64,000 nt of DNA from NCBI RefSeq assembly GCF_000308435.1, contig NZ_BAFR01000035.1, positions 38,155 to 102,154 of the forward strand. Reading direction: 5' to 3'. The position numbers and the translations under genes are program-made. Under the pieces are notes generated by a model, which saw only the letters and a program-made list of their open reading frames with translations, was not told the origin of the DNA and made no database searches. Below, in pieces: positions 37,238 to 45,385 of the stretch. How positions within the stretch are numbered: position 1 is the first letter of the stretch; the number at the start of each line of letters is the position of its first letter. This stretch comes from Nocardia araoensis NBRC 100135. GTDB taxonomy: Bacteria; Actinomycetota; Actinomycetes; Mycobacteriales; Mycobacteriaceae.

Positions 37238-39172
37238 ATGGGGGAGGTGCGATTCGGGAGTTACCGGCTGGAGCGGTTGCTCGGCAAGGGCGGTATGGGC
37301 CAGGTGTGGCTCGCCTACGACATGGTGGCCGCGCGACGGGTGGCGTTGAAGCTCTTGCCCGCCGAACTCGCCGCCGCCGCGGGATATCGCAAGCGATTCG
37401 AGCGGGAAGCCGAAGCGGTGGCACAGCTGCGCGATCCGCACGTACCGCGGATCCACCGTTTCGGTGAGATCGACGGCCGCCTCTACATCGACATGCAGTT
37501 CGTCGAGGGCGCGGATCTGGCGGGCAAGCTACTGGCCGAGGGACCGCTGCCACCGGCCGTCGCGGTCGGCGTCATCGGTCACGTCGCCGCGGCGCTCGAT
37601 GTGGCGCACCGGCTCGGGCTGGTGCATCGCGACGTCAAACCGTCGAATATCGTCGTCCACCCCAGCGGCTTCACCTATCTGATCGACTTCGGCATCGCGC
37701 ACGGGCTCGGTCAGACCGCCGTGACCACCACGGGCATGGCGATCGGCACCCTGGCGTACATGGCGCCGGAGCGGTTCACCGGGAAGGTGGACGGACGCGC
37801 CGACGTCTACTCGCTGGCCTGCGTGCTCTACGAGTGCCTCACCGGCTCCCGGCTCTACGGCGACACCGACCCCGCACAGCAGATGCACGCCCACCTGATG
37901 GTGACGCCGCCGCGAGCCGGCTCGATGCGCGCCGACGTCCCCGCCGCCCTCGATGCCGTCATCACCCGTGGTCTGGCCAAGGATCCGGACGAAAGATATG
38001 CCACCGCAGGAGAATTCGCCGCAGCCGCGCGGGCGGCGATCGGCATTCCCGACTCGCGAGCCGTGCCGCCGCCTGCGTCTGGTTCGGGCGATCCCTTGGT
38101 GCAAGGGAATCTTTCGCCGCGGGCGACGGAATCGCCGAGCGCGGCGGCACCGCGCACGCCTACCCCGACCAAAGTTCTGCCGGAGCCGGGTCCGACGCCG
38201 ACACTGGTGGCGACCAGGCTCGACTGGTCCTCGGTCACCCCTGGGCCGATCCCCGCACCCAGCCGGGACATTTCGCAACCGGATCCGTCGGTGCGGGGAT
38301 ACCCCGGTCCGCCTGCGGTCCCCGGGTACCCCGCCGCAGGACCGTATCCAGCACGCCGACAGTGGTATCGAAACGCCCCGTATGGCGGCGGCCGGAGCGG
38401 ACAGCCGGGTTGGCAGCACAGATTGCTCGCGCTCCAGGCGCGGGTGCTGCCCCCGAAGCCAGGTCCCGTCGCGTCGCCGTACCGGGCGCAGGCGCGCAAG
38501 GTCTTTCCAGCGGTCCCGCGTCCGGGGCAGCGGTCGATTCCGCAGCGGCGGCCGGGCGTCCCGATCCCTCGGCGTCGGCGGAGTCTGCTGTCGAAGGTGA
38601 TCGGTGCGCTGATCGTGGTGTTCCTCGCGCCGTTCGCGTTCGCGGCCGGTTGCGTCGCGTTGATCGCGGCCGGAACCAGGGCCGGCGACTCCGGCACGCC
38701 CGCGCCGACGTTGCCGCCCGCGGCGGTGGCGGTGGAGCAGCCGGGACCGCCCGGGGACGACTCCACGGCCGATCCGGCCGCCGTGGCGCCGGTGGGCACA
38801 CCCGTGCGCGACGGCAAATTCGAATTCGTCGTGACCAAGGTCGACGCGGGCGTTTCACGCGTCGGATTGCAGACGGCCGCCGGTTCGTTCCTGATCGTCA
38901 CGCTCGCCGTTCGCAATATCTCCGACGAACCGAAGTGGTTCCTGCCGCTGGGCCAGCGCCTGCTGGACGCGCGGAACACTCCGTTCGACCACAACGCCAC
39001 CGCCACCATGTGGCAGAACACCCGACAGCGCCTCGGCTACTCCTTCGAGCTGCGCCCCGGGCAATCCGCCACGACCCAACTCGTCTTCGACCTCCCGGCG
39101 ACGGTCACTCCCGACCACTTGGAGTTGCACGACTTCGTTCTGTCCAACGGCGTCCGAGTCGCTCTCGGCTGA
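37238..39172 (+). CDS. transmembrane Ser/Thr kinase with extracellular DUF4352 domain
   Basis: A 644-residue kinase with the same layout as its neighbour but a different outer part. The kinase domain is at about residues 8-270 (LLGKGGMGQVWLA, VALKLL, HRDVKPSN, IDFGIA, MAPERF). A long Pro/Arg/Gly-rich cytoplasmic linker of about 180 residues follows. The membrane helix is IGALIVVFLAPFAFAAGCV near 460. The C-terminal 120 residues (GKFEFVVTKVDAGV, LIVTLAVRNISDEPKWF, ELRPGQSATTQLVFDLP) match the DUF4352/telokin-like immunoglobulin fold found on secreted actinobacterial proteins. It could sense an extracellular ligand through this domain. ATG 37238 has GGAGG about 12 bases upstream. Confidence 0.9.
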   Translation: MGEVRFGSYRLERLLGKGGMGQVWLAYDMVAARRVALKLLPAELAAAAGYRKRFEREAEAVAQLRDPHVPRIHRFGEIDGRLYIDMQFVEGADLAGKLLAEGPLPPAVAVGVIGHVAAALDVAHRLGLVHRDVKPSNIVVHPSGFTYLIDFGIAHGLGQTAVTTTGMAIGTLAYMAPERFTGKVDGRADVYSLACVLYECLTGSRLYGDTDPAQQMHAHLMVTPPRAGSMRADVPAALDAVITRGLAKDPDERYATAGEFAAAARAAIGIPDSRAVPPPASGSGDPLVQGNLSPRATESPSAAAPRTPTPTKVLPEPGPTPTLVATRLDWSSVTPGPIPAPSRDISQPDPSVRGYPGPPAVPGYPAAGPYPARRQWYRNAPYGGGRSGQPGWQHRLLALQARVLPPKPGPVASPYRAQARKVFPAVPRPGQRSIPQRRPGVPIPRRRRSLLSKVIGALIVVFLAPFAFAAGCVALIAAGTRAGDSGTPAPTLPPAAVAVEQPGPPGDDSTADPAAVAPVGTPVRDGKFEFVVTKVDAGVSRVGLQTAAGSFLIVTLAVRNISDEPKWFLPLGQRLLDARNTPFDHNATATMWQNTRQRLGYSFELRPGQSATTQLVFDLPATVTPDHLELHDFVLSNGVRVALG

Positions 39173-39361
39173 ACGTCTTCGCGCAGCGGCGCCGTGCCGT
39201 TCCTGAAGCGCGCGCTACCGGCCCGAACACCTCACTGCCGGGCTGAGTGCGCCGCACGCCACCGCCGAGCTGATGGTCGCGACCCATCGCTCGGTCGCAC
39301 CCGAGGCGTTGCAACAGCGTTTGTCGCTGTGCCTGCTGTGGACGAGAAGCGGCCGGGGCGG

Positions 39362-40300
39362 TCAGACGGCCGGGAGGACGGCGGAGAGCGCCGTGCGGAC
39401 GGCTTCGCGGCCGATGCGCAGGCCCGCGGCCAACAGCGCGGTGTCCCGGGCGGCGCTGTCGATATCAGGGGAGCCGAGCGGCGGGTGGATCTGTAATACC
39501 GAGTCGCCGAGTTCGGCGAGCGCCCGGTCTTCGATGTCTTGCTGGCCAGGGCGTTCCAGCCAGGCCCGGTACGCGCCGGGGGCTACGGCGCGCATATAGC
39601 CGCCGCCGACGATCTGATGCAGGCGCGACGCGGGCGGGCGCCTTTCATCCACTCGCCGGGTGCGCAAGACCAAGGCGAGGGTGGCGCCCGCGCGGACCGC
39701 GCTGCGGATCGGCACGGTCTCGGAAAGACCTCCGTCGAAGAAGGCCGAGCCGCCCAGCGCGACCGGTGGCCCGGCCAGGAGGGGCAGGCCCGCCGACGCG
39801 CGCAACGCCCGCATGAGCGTCTTCTTGTCGGTGATGTGTGGATGCAGGTCGACCGCCTGCCCGGTCCTGATGTCGGTGGCGATCGGATGGAACGTCGTCG
39901 AGTTGGCCAGGATCGCGCCGAAGTCCATCGGTTCGATGCCGTCGTACACCTGGTGCACGAGATACCTCAGGTCGAACGCCGGTCGCCCACGCAGGAGCCG
40001 GGCCGGGTCGATGGCGCGGCGCATGATCGTGGGATCGGTCCATGAGCGCATGCCGGGGATCGCGCGCCCGCACAGCAGCCAGGCGCCGTTGATCGCACCG
40101 GCCGACGTGCCGTACACGGCATCGAATACCCCGGCGAGTCCGAGCTCCTCCAGCGCGGCCACCATGCCGCTGGAGTACACGCCCCGGCTGCCGCCACCCT
40201 CAACCACCAGCGCCAGACGGTGACCGTCGGCACGGCTGCCTGTGGCACGACGCGCGCGGATCACCTCCGCTACGGGGGAGAGGCTTGTCGAGCTGGTCAC
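39362..40300 (-). CDS. patatin-like phospholipase (RssA-type)
   Basis: A 312-residue patatin-family serine hydrolase. The oxyanion loop VVEGGGSRGVYSSG lies near residue 33, the nucleophile elbow YGTSAGAING near residue 60, and the catalytic Asp in FFDGGLSE near residue 215. There is no signal peptide. The start is uncertain: GTG 40300 gives MTSSTSLSPVAEV; GTGs at 40318 and 40321 are also open and none has a strong ribosome site. It is convergent with the kinase genes and separated from accA3 only by a terminator hairpin. The physiological lipid is unknown. It is unrelated by position to the other patatin at 17.9 kb. Confidence 0.83.
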   Translation of the reverse strand: MTSSTSLSPVAEVIRARRATGSRADGHRLALVVEGGGSRGVYSSGMVAALEELGLAGVFDAVYGTSAGAINGAWLLCGRAIPGMRSWTDPTIMRRAIDPARLLRGRPAFDLRYLVHQVYDGIEPMDFGAILANSTTFHPIATDIRTGQAVDLHPHITDKKTLMRALRASAGLPLLAGPPVALGGSAFFDGGLSETVPIRSAVRAGATLALVLRTRRVDERRPPASRLHQIVGGGYMRAVAPGAYRAWLERPGQQDIEDRALAELGDSVLQIHPPLGSPDIDSAARDTALLAAGLRIGREAVRTALSAVLPAV

Positions 40301-40377
40301 CGGATCACGATACGACACCACGGTATGCGTATCGGGTCCAGCGGCGTGACGACGGAGGGACCGCCGCGTGAACAAAG

Positions 40378-40411
40378 GAGCGGGCGCGGACCTCCTGGTC
40401 CGCGCCCGCTC
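40378..40411 (-). terminator. strong rho-independent terminator of accA3
   Basis: A perfect 15-bp stem (GAGCGGGCGCGGACC with GGTCCGCGCCCGCTC) and a 4-nt loop, 23 nt beyond the accA3 stop. On the minus strand it is followed by CTTTGTTC. Confidence 0.85.
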
Positions 40412-40433
40412 GAATACCGGTCTGCGCCGGCTA

Positions 40434-42239
40434 CTACTTGATCTCCGCCAGAACAGTGCCCTGGGTGATCGCCGCGCCCGCTTCGACGGACAGGCCGGTG
40501 ACCACACCCGCCTTGTGCGCGTTCACCGGGTTCTCCATCTTCATGGCCTCGAGCACCACGATCAGATCGCCCGCCTCGACCGACTGGCCCTCTTCCACGG
40601 CGACCTTTACGACGGTGCCCTGCATCGGAGCGGTGACCGCGTCACCGGAGGCCGCGCCGCCGCCCGCGCCGCCGCGCTTGCGAGGCTTGGGCTTCTTGCG
40701 GATCACGCCCGCGCCGTTGCCCGCCGCCCCGCTCGCTCCGGCGCCGACGGTGAAGTTGCCCGGCAGGGACACCTCGACCCGGCGGCCGCCGACCTCGACG
40801 ACGACCTTCTGCCGCGGCGCTTCCTCGTCCTCATCGGCCGGGGCGCCCGCACCGGTGAAGGGCTCGATGGTGTTGACCCATTCGGTTTCGATCCACTTGG
40901 TGTAGACGTCGAACTTCTCGCCGTCACCGATGAACGCCGGGTCCTCGACGATCGCCCGGTGGAACGGGATGACCGTGGCCAGACCGTCGACCTCGAACTC
41001 GGCCAGCGCGCGCCGCGCCCGCTCCAGGGCCTGCGTGCGGTTCTCGCCGGTGACGATCAGCTTGGCCAGCATCGAGTCGAACTGCCCGCCGATCACGCTG
41101 CCCTGGACCACGCCGGAGTCCACGCGGACACCGGGGCCGGTGGGCTCCTTGTACACGGTGACCGGGCCGGGGGCGGGCAGGAAGTTGCGGCCCGCGTCCT
41201 CGCCGTTGATGCGGAACTCGAAGGAGTGGCCGCGCGGCGTCGGGTCCTCGGTGATCTCGAGCTTCTCGCCGTTGGCGATGCGGAACTGCTGGCGCACCAG
41301 GTCGATGCCCGCGGTCTCCTCGGTGACCGGATGCTCGACCTGCAGCCGGGTGTTCACCTCGAGGAAGGAGACGGTCTCGCCCTGCACCAGGTACTCCACC
41401 GTGCCCGCGCCGTAGTAGCCGGCTTCCTTGCAGATGGCCTTGGCCGAGGCGTGGATCTTCGCGCGCACCTCGTCGGACAGGAACGGCGCCGGGGCCTCCT
41501 CCACGAGCTTCTGGAAGCGCCGCTGCAGCGAGCAGTCGCGGGTGCCCGCGACGATGACGTTGCCGTGCTTGTCGGCGATGACCTGAGCCTCGACGTGGCG
41601 GGCCTTGTCCAGGTACTGCTCGACGAAGCACTCGCCGCGGCCGAAGGCGGCGGTCGCCTCACGCACGGCCGAGTCGTACAGCTCGGGGATCTCCTCGATG
41701 GTGTGCGCGACCTTCATGCCGCGGCCACCGCCGCCGAACGCCGCCTTGATGGCGACCGGCACGCCGTAGGTCTTCGCGAATTCGACGACCTCGCTCGCGT
41801 CCTTGACCGGGTCCTTGGTGCCCGCGGCCATCGGGGCCTTCGCGCGCTCGGCGATGTGCCGCGCGGTGACCTTGTCGCCCAGGTCGCGGATGGACTGGGG
41901 GGAGGGGCCGATCCAGATCAGCCCTGCGTCGATGACGGCCTGGGCGAAGTCGGCGTTCTCGGAAAGGAAGCCGTAACCAGGGTGGATGGCGTCGGCGCCG
42001 GACTTCGCCGCGGCGTCGAGGATCTTGTCGAAGACGAGATACGACTCGGCCGAGGTCTGCCCGCCCAGGGCGAAGGCCTCGTCGGCGAGCTTCACGAACG
42101 GGGCATCGGCATCCGGCTCGGCGTAAACGGCGACGCTGCCGATACCGGCGTCCTTGGCCGCCCGGATCACGCGCACGGCGATCTCGCCTCGGTTAGCTAC
42201 GAGTACCTTTGTGATCCGCGCGCTGGCATGGCTGGGCAC
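40434..42239 (-). CDS. accA3: acyl-CoA carboxylase alpha subunit (biotin carboxylase + BCCP) AccA3
   Basis: A 601-residue biotinylated subunit shared by acetyl- and propionyl-CoA carboxylases. The biotin carboxylase domain covers about residues 1-450 ([17 protein letters not shown], the ATP-grasp loop GGGGRGMK, and [14 protein letters not shown]). The BCCP domain ends the chain with biotin-accepting EAMKMENPV, the Lys being residue 567. It carboxylates biotin with ATP and bicarbonate for AccD subunits, here probably AccD5 with AccE5, to make methylmalonyl-CoA and malonyl-CoA for mycolate and methyl-branched lipids. GTG 42239 has AGGAGG four bases upstream. A leader of about 90 nt and a dyad-containing promoter precede it. 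Confidence 0.97.
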   Translation of the reverse strand: MPSHASARITKVLVANRGEIAVRVIRAAKDAGIGSVAVYAEPDADAPFVKLADEAFALGGQTSAESYLVFDKILDAAAKSGADAIHPGYGFLSENADFAQAVIDAGLIWIGPSPQSIRDLGDKVTARHIAERAKAPMAAGTKDPVKDASEVVEFAKTYGVPVAIKAAFGGGGRGMKVAHTIEEIPELYDSAVREATAAFGRGECFVEQYLDKARHVEAQVIADKHGNVIVAGTRDCSLQRRFQKLVEEAPAPFLSDEVRAKIHASAKAICKEAGYYGAGTVEYLVQGETVSFLEVNTRLQVEHPVTEETAGIDLVRQQFRIANGEKLEITEDPTPRGHSFEFRINGEDAGRNFLPAPGPVTVYKEPTGPGVRVDSGVVQGSVIGGQFDSMLAKLIVTGENRTQALERARRALAEFEVDGLATVIPFHRAIVEDPAFIGDGEKFDVYTKWIETEWVNTIEPFTGAGAPADEDEEAPRQKVVVEVGGRRVEVSLPGNFTVGAGASGAAGNGAGVIRKKPKPRKRGGAGGGAASGDAVTAPMQGTVVKVAVEEGQSVEAGDLIVVLEAMKMENPVNAHKAGVVTGLSVEAGAAITQGTVLAEIK

Positions 42240-42334
42240 TGAGCCTCCTGTGTGCATTCTTCTGGTCGCTTCGCCGGGGGGTGGGGTCGCTGTGCAGGCT
42301 CCGCTCCCGTAATCGACAAACTTACGTCTCGGCG

Positions 42335-42390
42335 AGTGTAGGCAGTCTGCCAACAGTCGCCGAACTCGGCTAGCCCTACTGAACAGTAGG
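42335..42390 (-). promoter_or_regulatory. accA3 promoter with extended -10 and upstream dyad
   Basis: On the minus strand ACTGCCTACACT gives a -10 TACACT (42335-42340). TTCGGC (42359-42364) is a possible -35 at 18 nt. The perfect dyad CCTACTG-aa-CAGTAGG (42375-42390, plus-strand spelling) begins 34 nt upstream of the -10. A smaller dyad GGCAG-t-CTGCC (42341-42351) touches the -10. The accD5 promoter has the same -10 and spacing. Confidence 0.6.
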
Positions 42391-42437
42391 TCGCGGATCA
42401 CAACGTACGCGTCCAGCGTTTATGACCGCACCCGGCC

Positions 42438-43355
42438 CTACCTGCTCCGCGTGCGGCGCGACCCGCCGCGTGCGGGTATTTCGCCGGGCTCGTCTCCCGT
42501 GGCGATCGGCATTCGCACCGAGTTGCCCCACTCGGTCCATGACCCGTCGTAATTACGTACGCCGTGCCGCCCGAGCAGGTAGGTCAGGACGAACCAGCTG
42601 TGGCTGGATCGCGCGCCGACTCGACTGTAGACGATCACCTCCTGCGGGCCGGTCAATGCGCGGTAGACGTCGTCGAGCTCGGTGCGGGAGCGGAAACGTC
42701 CGTCGGCGGCGAGCGCCTCGGACCACGGGATGTTCGACGCGCCGGGAATGTGGCCGCCGCGCAATGCCGTGCCCTCGGGGTCGGCAGGCTGGAGCGCCTG
42801 CGCGCCGGAATACTCCTCCGACGAGCGCACGTCGAGCACCGGTTTGCCGAGGTGGGCGAGCACGTCCTCGCGGAAGGCGCGGAAGGTGCTGTCGTCGCGG
42901 CGCACGGCCGGATAGTCGCCGCGCACCGGGTAGTCGGGTTCGAACGTCGTGTCGCGTCCCTCGGAGATCCACGCCGCGCGGCCGCCGTCGAGCAGGCGCA
43001 CATCCTCGTGCCCGAACAGGGTGAACACCCACGCGGCGTGCGCCGCCTGCGTGTTGCCGCGATCGCCGTAGATCACAACTGTGTCGTCACGATCGATACC
43101 TTTCGCGCGCATCAGTTCGGTGAAACGGGTTCCGTCGATATAGTCGCGCGTGACCGGATCGTTCAGATCGCTTCGCCAATCCAGTTTGGTGGCGCCCGGA
43201 ACGTGCCCGATGTCGTAGAGCAGCGTGTCCTCGTTGGCCTCGATGATCTTGAGTCCCCGCGCGCCTATGTTTGCCGACAGCCACTCCGTGGTTACTAGTC
43301 GGTGAGGGTGTGCGTAGGAACCGAGTGAGGGATGAGGATCCGGAGCGACGGGCAC
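42438..43355 (-). CDS. sseA: SseA-like thiosulfate/3-mercaptopyruvate sulfurtransferase lacking the catalytic Cys
   Basis: A 305-residue tandem-rhodanese protein, the position-equivalent of Rv3283 sseA. Both rhodanese domains are complete (first with DIGHVPGATKLDW, second with GGHIPGASNIPW and the active loop). In the active-site loop the usual Cys-Arg reads VYSRVGARSSHSWFVL, with Ser at residue 244 (AGT codon at 42624-42626); the rest of the loop is conserved. Without the persulfide-forming Cys the classic sulfur transfer cannot work. It may be a regulatory or carrier protein, a strain mutation, or a sequencing error. GTG 43355 has AAGGA nine bases upstream. A cysteine-rich regulator is divergent to it. 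Confidence 0.85.
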   Translation of the reverse strand: MPVAPDPHPSLGSYAHPHRLVTTEWLSANIGARGLKIIEANEDTLLYDIGHVPGATKLDWRSDLNDPVTRDYIDGTRFTELMRAKGIDRDDTVVIYGDRGNTQAAHAAWVFTLFGHEDVRLLDGGRAAWISEGRDTTFEPDYPVRGDYPAVRRDDSTFRAFREDVLAHLGKPVLDVRSSEEYSGAQALQPADPEGTALRGGHIPGASNIPWSEALAADGRFRSRTELDDVYRALTGPQEVIVYSRVGARSSHSWFVLTYLLGRHGVRNYDGSWTEWGNSVRMPIATGDEPGEIPARGGSRRTRSR

Positions 43356-43457
43356 GGTGTTGGGTCCTTCACACATGGGTGGACGGCGGTGGCGCGGTTC
43401 GAGGTCTCACAACGAGGGTAGTTGTGGGGCGACAGTGACTCTCGTTTCAGATCACAA

Positions 43458-43495
43458 ATCGGATGAGGGCCGAATAAAGGGCACCTACATCCGAT
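43458..43495. promoter_or_regulatory. 8-bp inverted repeat between sseA and the HTH regulator
   Basis: ATCGGATG (43458-43465) and CATCCGAT (43488-43495) form a perfect inverted repeat with a 22-nt spacer containing CGAATAAAG. It lies 28 bp before the regulator ATG and about 100 bp before the sseA start, so a bound regulator could control both. Confidence 0.55.
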
Positions 43496-43522
43496 AAAGT
43501 CTCCCGGGAGGAGGGGTGAGCT

Positions 43523-44299
43523 ATGTCCGATTCTTGGCCGCGGCGGCGACTGCTCGCGATCCTACGTGGCGCCAGCGAGCCTCTCGACGCCCAGGAACTG
43601 GCCAGAATCACCGGACAGCACGTCACGACGGTCCGGTTCCATCTGGACGTGCTCACCAGGGAATCGCTCGTCCGGCAGTTCCAACAGCCGCCGCGTGGCC
43701 GTGGGCGGCCGCGCATCGGATACAGCGCGGTGCAGCGATCGGTCGGCTATCAGGACCTGGCGCAGGTGCTCGCCGACCAGCTCGGCCCCGATCCCCGGCG
43801 CAGGGCGGAGGCGGCGAATGCGGCGGGCCATGCCTGGGGCAGCCGGCTCGACGTCGGTGACCATCGGGTGGAGTCGCTGGAGGACGCCAAGGACCTCACG
43901 ATGACGCTGATGTCGGAACTTGGTTTCGCGCCCGAGCGCGACCCCTCCCCGGAGAGCGAGGGGAAGGTGCTCATCCGGATGACGGCGTGCCCGCTGCGCG
44001 AGCTCGCGCGGACGCACTCCGAAGTGGTCTGCGGCGTGCACCTCGGGCTGCTCGAAGACGTGCTGCACCGCAGCGGTGCGCAGGGGACCATCGACGTGCG
44101 GATGCATCCGTTCGTGGAGCCGGAGCTGTGCGTCGCCCGTCTGGAACTCATCGCGGCGCAGCGCGCCGAAGCCCGAGATGCCGCGAAGGCGCCCCCTGGC
44201 GGTGACGCAGAGGCGTTGACCACGCCGTCAGGCCGTATGGCCCCACAGCTGCGTAACGCCGATCCCAACATCGCCAAGCAGTCGGCGCAGCAGTGGTAG
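43523..44299 (+). CDS. winged-helix regulator of the SufR/Fe-S type
   Basis: A 258-residue transcriptional regulator. Residues about 5-75 form a winged helix-turn-helix (LLAILRGASEPLDAQELARI, VTTVRFHLDVLTRESLV). The C-terminal domain holds MTACPLRELARTHSEVVCGVHLGLLE and later ELCVARLEL; the Cys-x13-Cys, the following H-x-GL, and a third Cys are the layout of SufR-like regulators that bind an iron-sulfur cluster. It may therefore sense iron, redox state or NO; this is inferred from the cysteines only. The RBS GGGAGGAGGG precedes ATG 43523. It is divergent from the SseA-like gene. Its last 24 codons overlap the 3' end of maf on the opposite strand. Confidence 0.78.
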   Translation: MSDSWPRRRLLAILRGASEPLDAQELARITGQHVTTVRFHLDVLTRESLVRQFQQPPRGRGRPRIGYSAVQRSVGYQDLAQVLADQLGPDPRRRAEAANAAGHAWGSRLDVGDHRVESLEDAKDLTMTLMSELGFAPERDPSPESEGKVLIRMTACPLRELARTHSEVVCGVHLGLLEDVLHRSGAQGTIDVRMHPFVEPELCVARLELIAAQRAEARDAAKAPPGGDAEALTTPSGRMAPQLRNADPNIAKQSAQQW

Positions 44300-44860
44300 C
44301 CCGATGCCGATGACGCTGGACGGGTCGCCATCGATGCGGTCGACGAACCAGCCGCCGAGCCCGTCGAGGGTGAACGCGCCCGCTACCTGGAGCGGCTCGC
44401 CGGTCGCGATGTAGGCGTCCAGCTCGTCCGGCTCCGGCTTGGCGAAATGCACGGTGGTGCTGCTGCAGTCGACCGCCTCGGCGACGATCGCACCGTCGCG
44501 CATCCGCACCACGCAGTGACCGGTGACGAGATCCGCGCTGCGTCCGGCCATGTCGCCCCACCGGGCGCGCGCGACCTCGGGGGTGTGCGGCTTGCCCTGC
44601 AACTCGCCGTCCACGAGCAGCATGGAGTCACAAGCCACCACGACGCAATCGGCGGCGAACTCCGGAATCGCGGCGGAAACGGCGGCGGCTTTGGCGCGCG
44701 CCAGCTCCACCACGATTCCTTGCGGAGGAGTGCCCTCGGGAAGGGCGGCGGCGACCGCGTCCTCGTCCACGGCGGAGACCCGGACGATCGGGTCGATGCC
44801 CGCCGAGCGGAGCACCTCCCGGCGGGCCGGGGACGCGGAGGCCAGGATCAGCCGCGTCAC
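44228..44860 (-). CDS. Maf-family nucleoside triphosphate pyrophosphatase
   Basis: A 210-residue Maf/HAM1-like enzyme that hydrolyses non-canonical or dTTP/UTP-type nucleotides to the monophosphate. The signature SASPARREVL follows at residues 8-17, and the catalytic CDSMLLVDGELQGKP and FTLDGLGGWFVDRI segments are intact. It corresponds to Rv3282. GTG 44860 overlaps the accE5 stop as GTGA, so the two are coupled. The 3' end overlaps the convergent SufR-like gene by 72 bases; both C-termini in the overlap look genuine, because the GIGLPLLRRLLGDVGI end is conserved in Maf proteins. Confidence 0.88.
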   Translation of the reverse strand: MTRLILASASPARREVLRSAGIDPIVRVSAVDEDAVAAALPEGTPPQGIVVELARAKAAAVSAAIPEFAADCVVVACDSMLLVDGELQGKPHTPEVARARWGDMAGRSADLVTGHCVVRMRDGAIVAEAVDCSSTTVHFAKPEPDELDAYIATGEPLQVAGAFTLDGLGGWFVDRIDGDPSSVIGIGLPLLRRLLGDVGIGVTQLWGHTA

Positions 44861-45192
44861 CCGCGCAGGTGGGACAGCTGTGGGAAGGAGTACGGAGAGA
44901 ACGGCGAAGCACCACGATGCATCAGCGTCGGGTGACCCCACATGTCCGGCGGGCCCGCGGGCCCGGCAGGCGCGGCGCTGTTCGCGGCGGCGGACAGCAC
45001 GCATACCAGCGCGGCGAGTTCCTCGTCGGTCGGCGAGCCCTTCACGACACGGAAGAACGGCTCCGGGGTGGCCTCGGCGGATTGCGCCGCCGCGTTCGAG
45101 TCGGTATTCGCACCGGTCTCGTTCGCGATCGGGTCGACTGTGAGATCCAGTTCGACGGCGCTCAACACATCTTCTTCTGCCACGGTCGTCAC
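44857..45192 (-). CDS. accE5: acyl-CoA carboxylase epsilon subunit AccE5
   Basis: A 111-residue small subunit that stabilises and stimulates the AccA3-AccD5 complex. The first 45 residues are acidic and disordered. The conserved core is FFRVVKGSPTDEELAALV, a helix that binds the beta subunit, and the C-terminal FPQLSHLRG is typical of AccE proteins. It matches Rv3281. The start is GTG 45192 with GAGAGGA nine bases upstream. It overlaps maf by four bases but is separated from accD5 by 193 bases, so accE5-maf may also have a promoter of its own. Confidence 0.9.
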   Translation of the reverse strand: MTTVAEEDVLSAVELDLTVDPIANETGANTDSNAAAQSAEATPEPFFRVVKGSPTDEELAALVCVLSAAANSAAPAGPAGPPDMWGHPTLMHRGASPFSPYSFPQLSHLRG

Positions 45193-45266
45193 AGTGCCAG
45201 GTCCTCTCTTCGCCCTTATCAGCGGAACTGATCAGGCTGTTCCCGTTTTCCGACAAGTTATGGATG

Positions 45267-45299
45267 AAGCAACCGTCCTCGGACGCACTCATTGCTTCT
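45267..45299 (-). promoter_or_regulatory. inverted repeat in the accD5-accE5 spacer
   Basis: GAAGCAA (45267-45273) and TTGCTTC (45293-45299) pair perfectly across a 19-nt loop in the 193-nt gap upstream of accE5. It may be an RNA hairpin in the leader of accE5 or a protein site; no T tract follows, so it is not a clear terminator. Confidence 0.35.
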
Positions 45300-45385
45300 C
45301 TGCAACAAGCCGGTACTCGCCAGAGTAAGTGTTACCGAGACGGATGCCACCCTTTGTTGCGCGGCCTATCGTGGGTATCGCTCGC

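Noticed and set aside
40368..42242. 624-codon plus-strand frame opposite accA3
   Set aside because: Composition is that of an antisense shadow (Leu/Asp/Arg/His-rich) and no domain is visible; accA3 explains the sequence.
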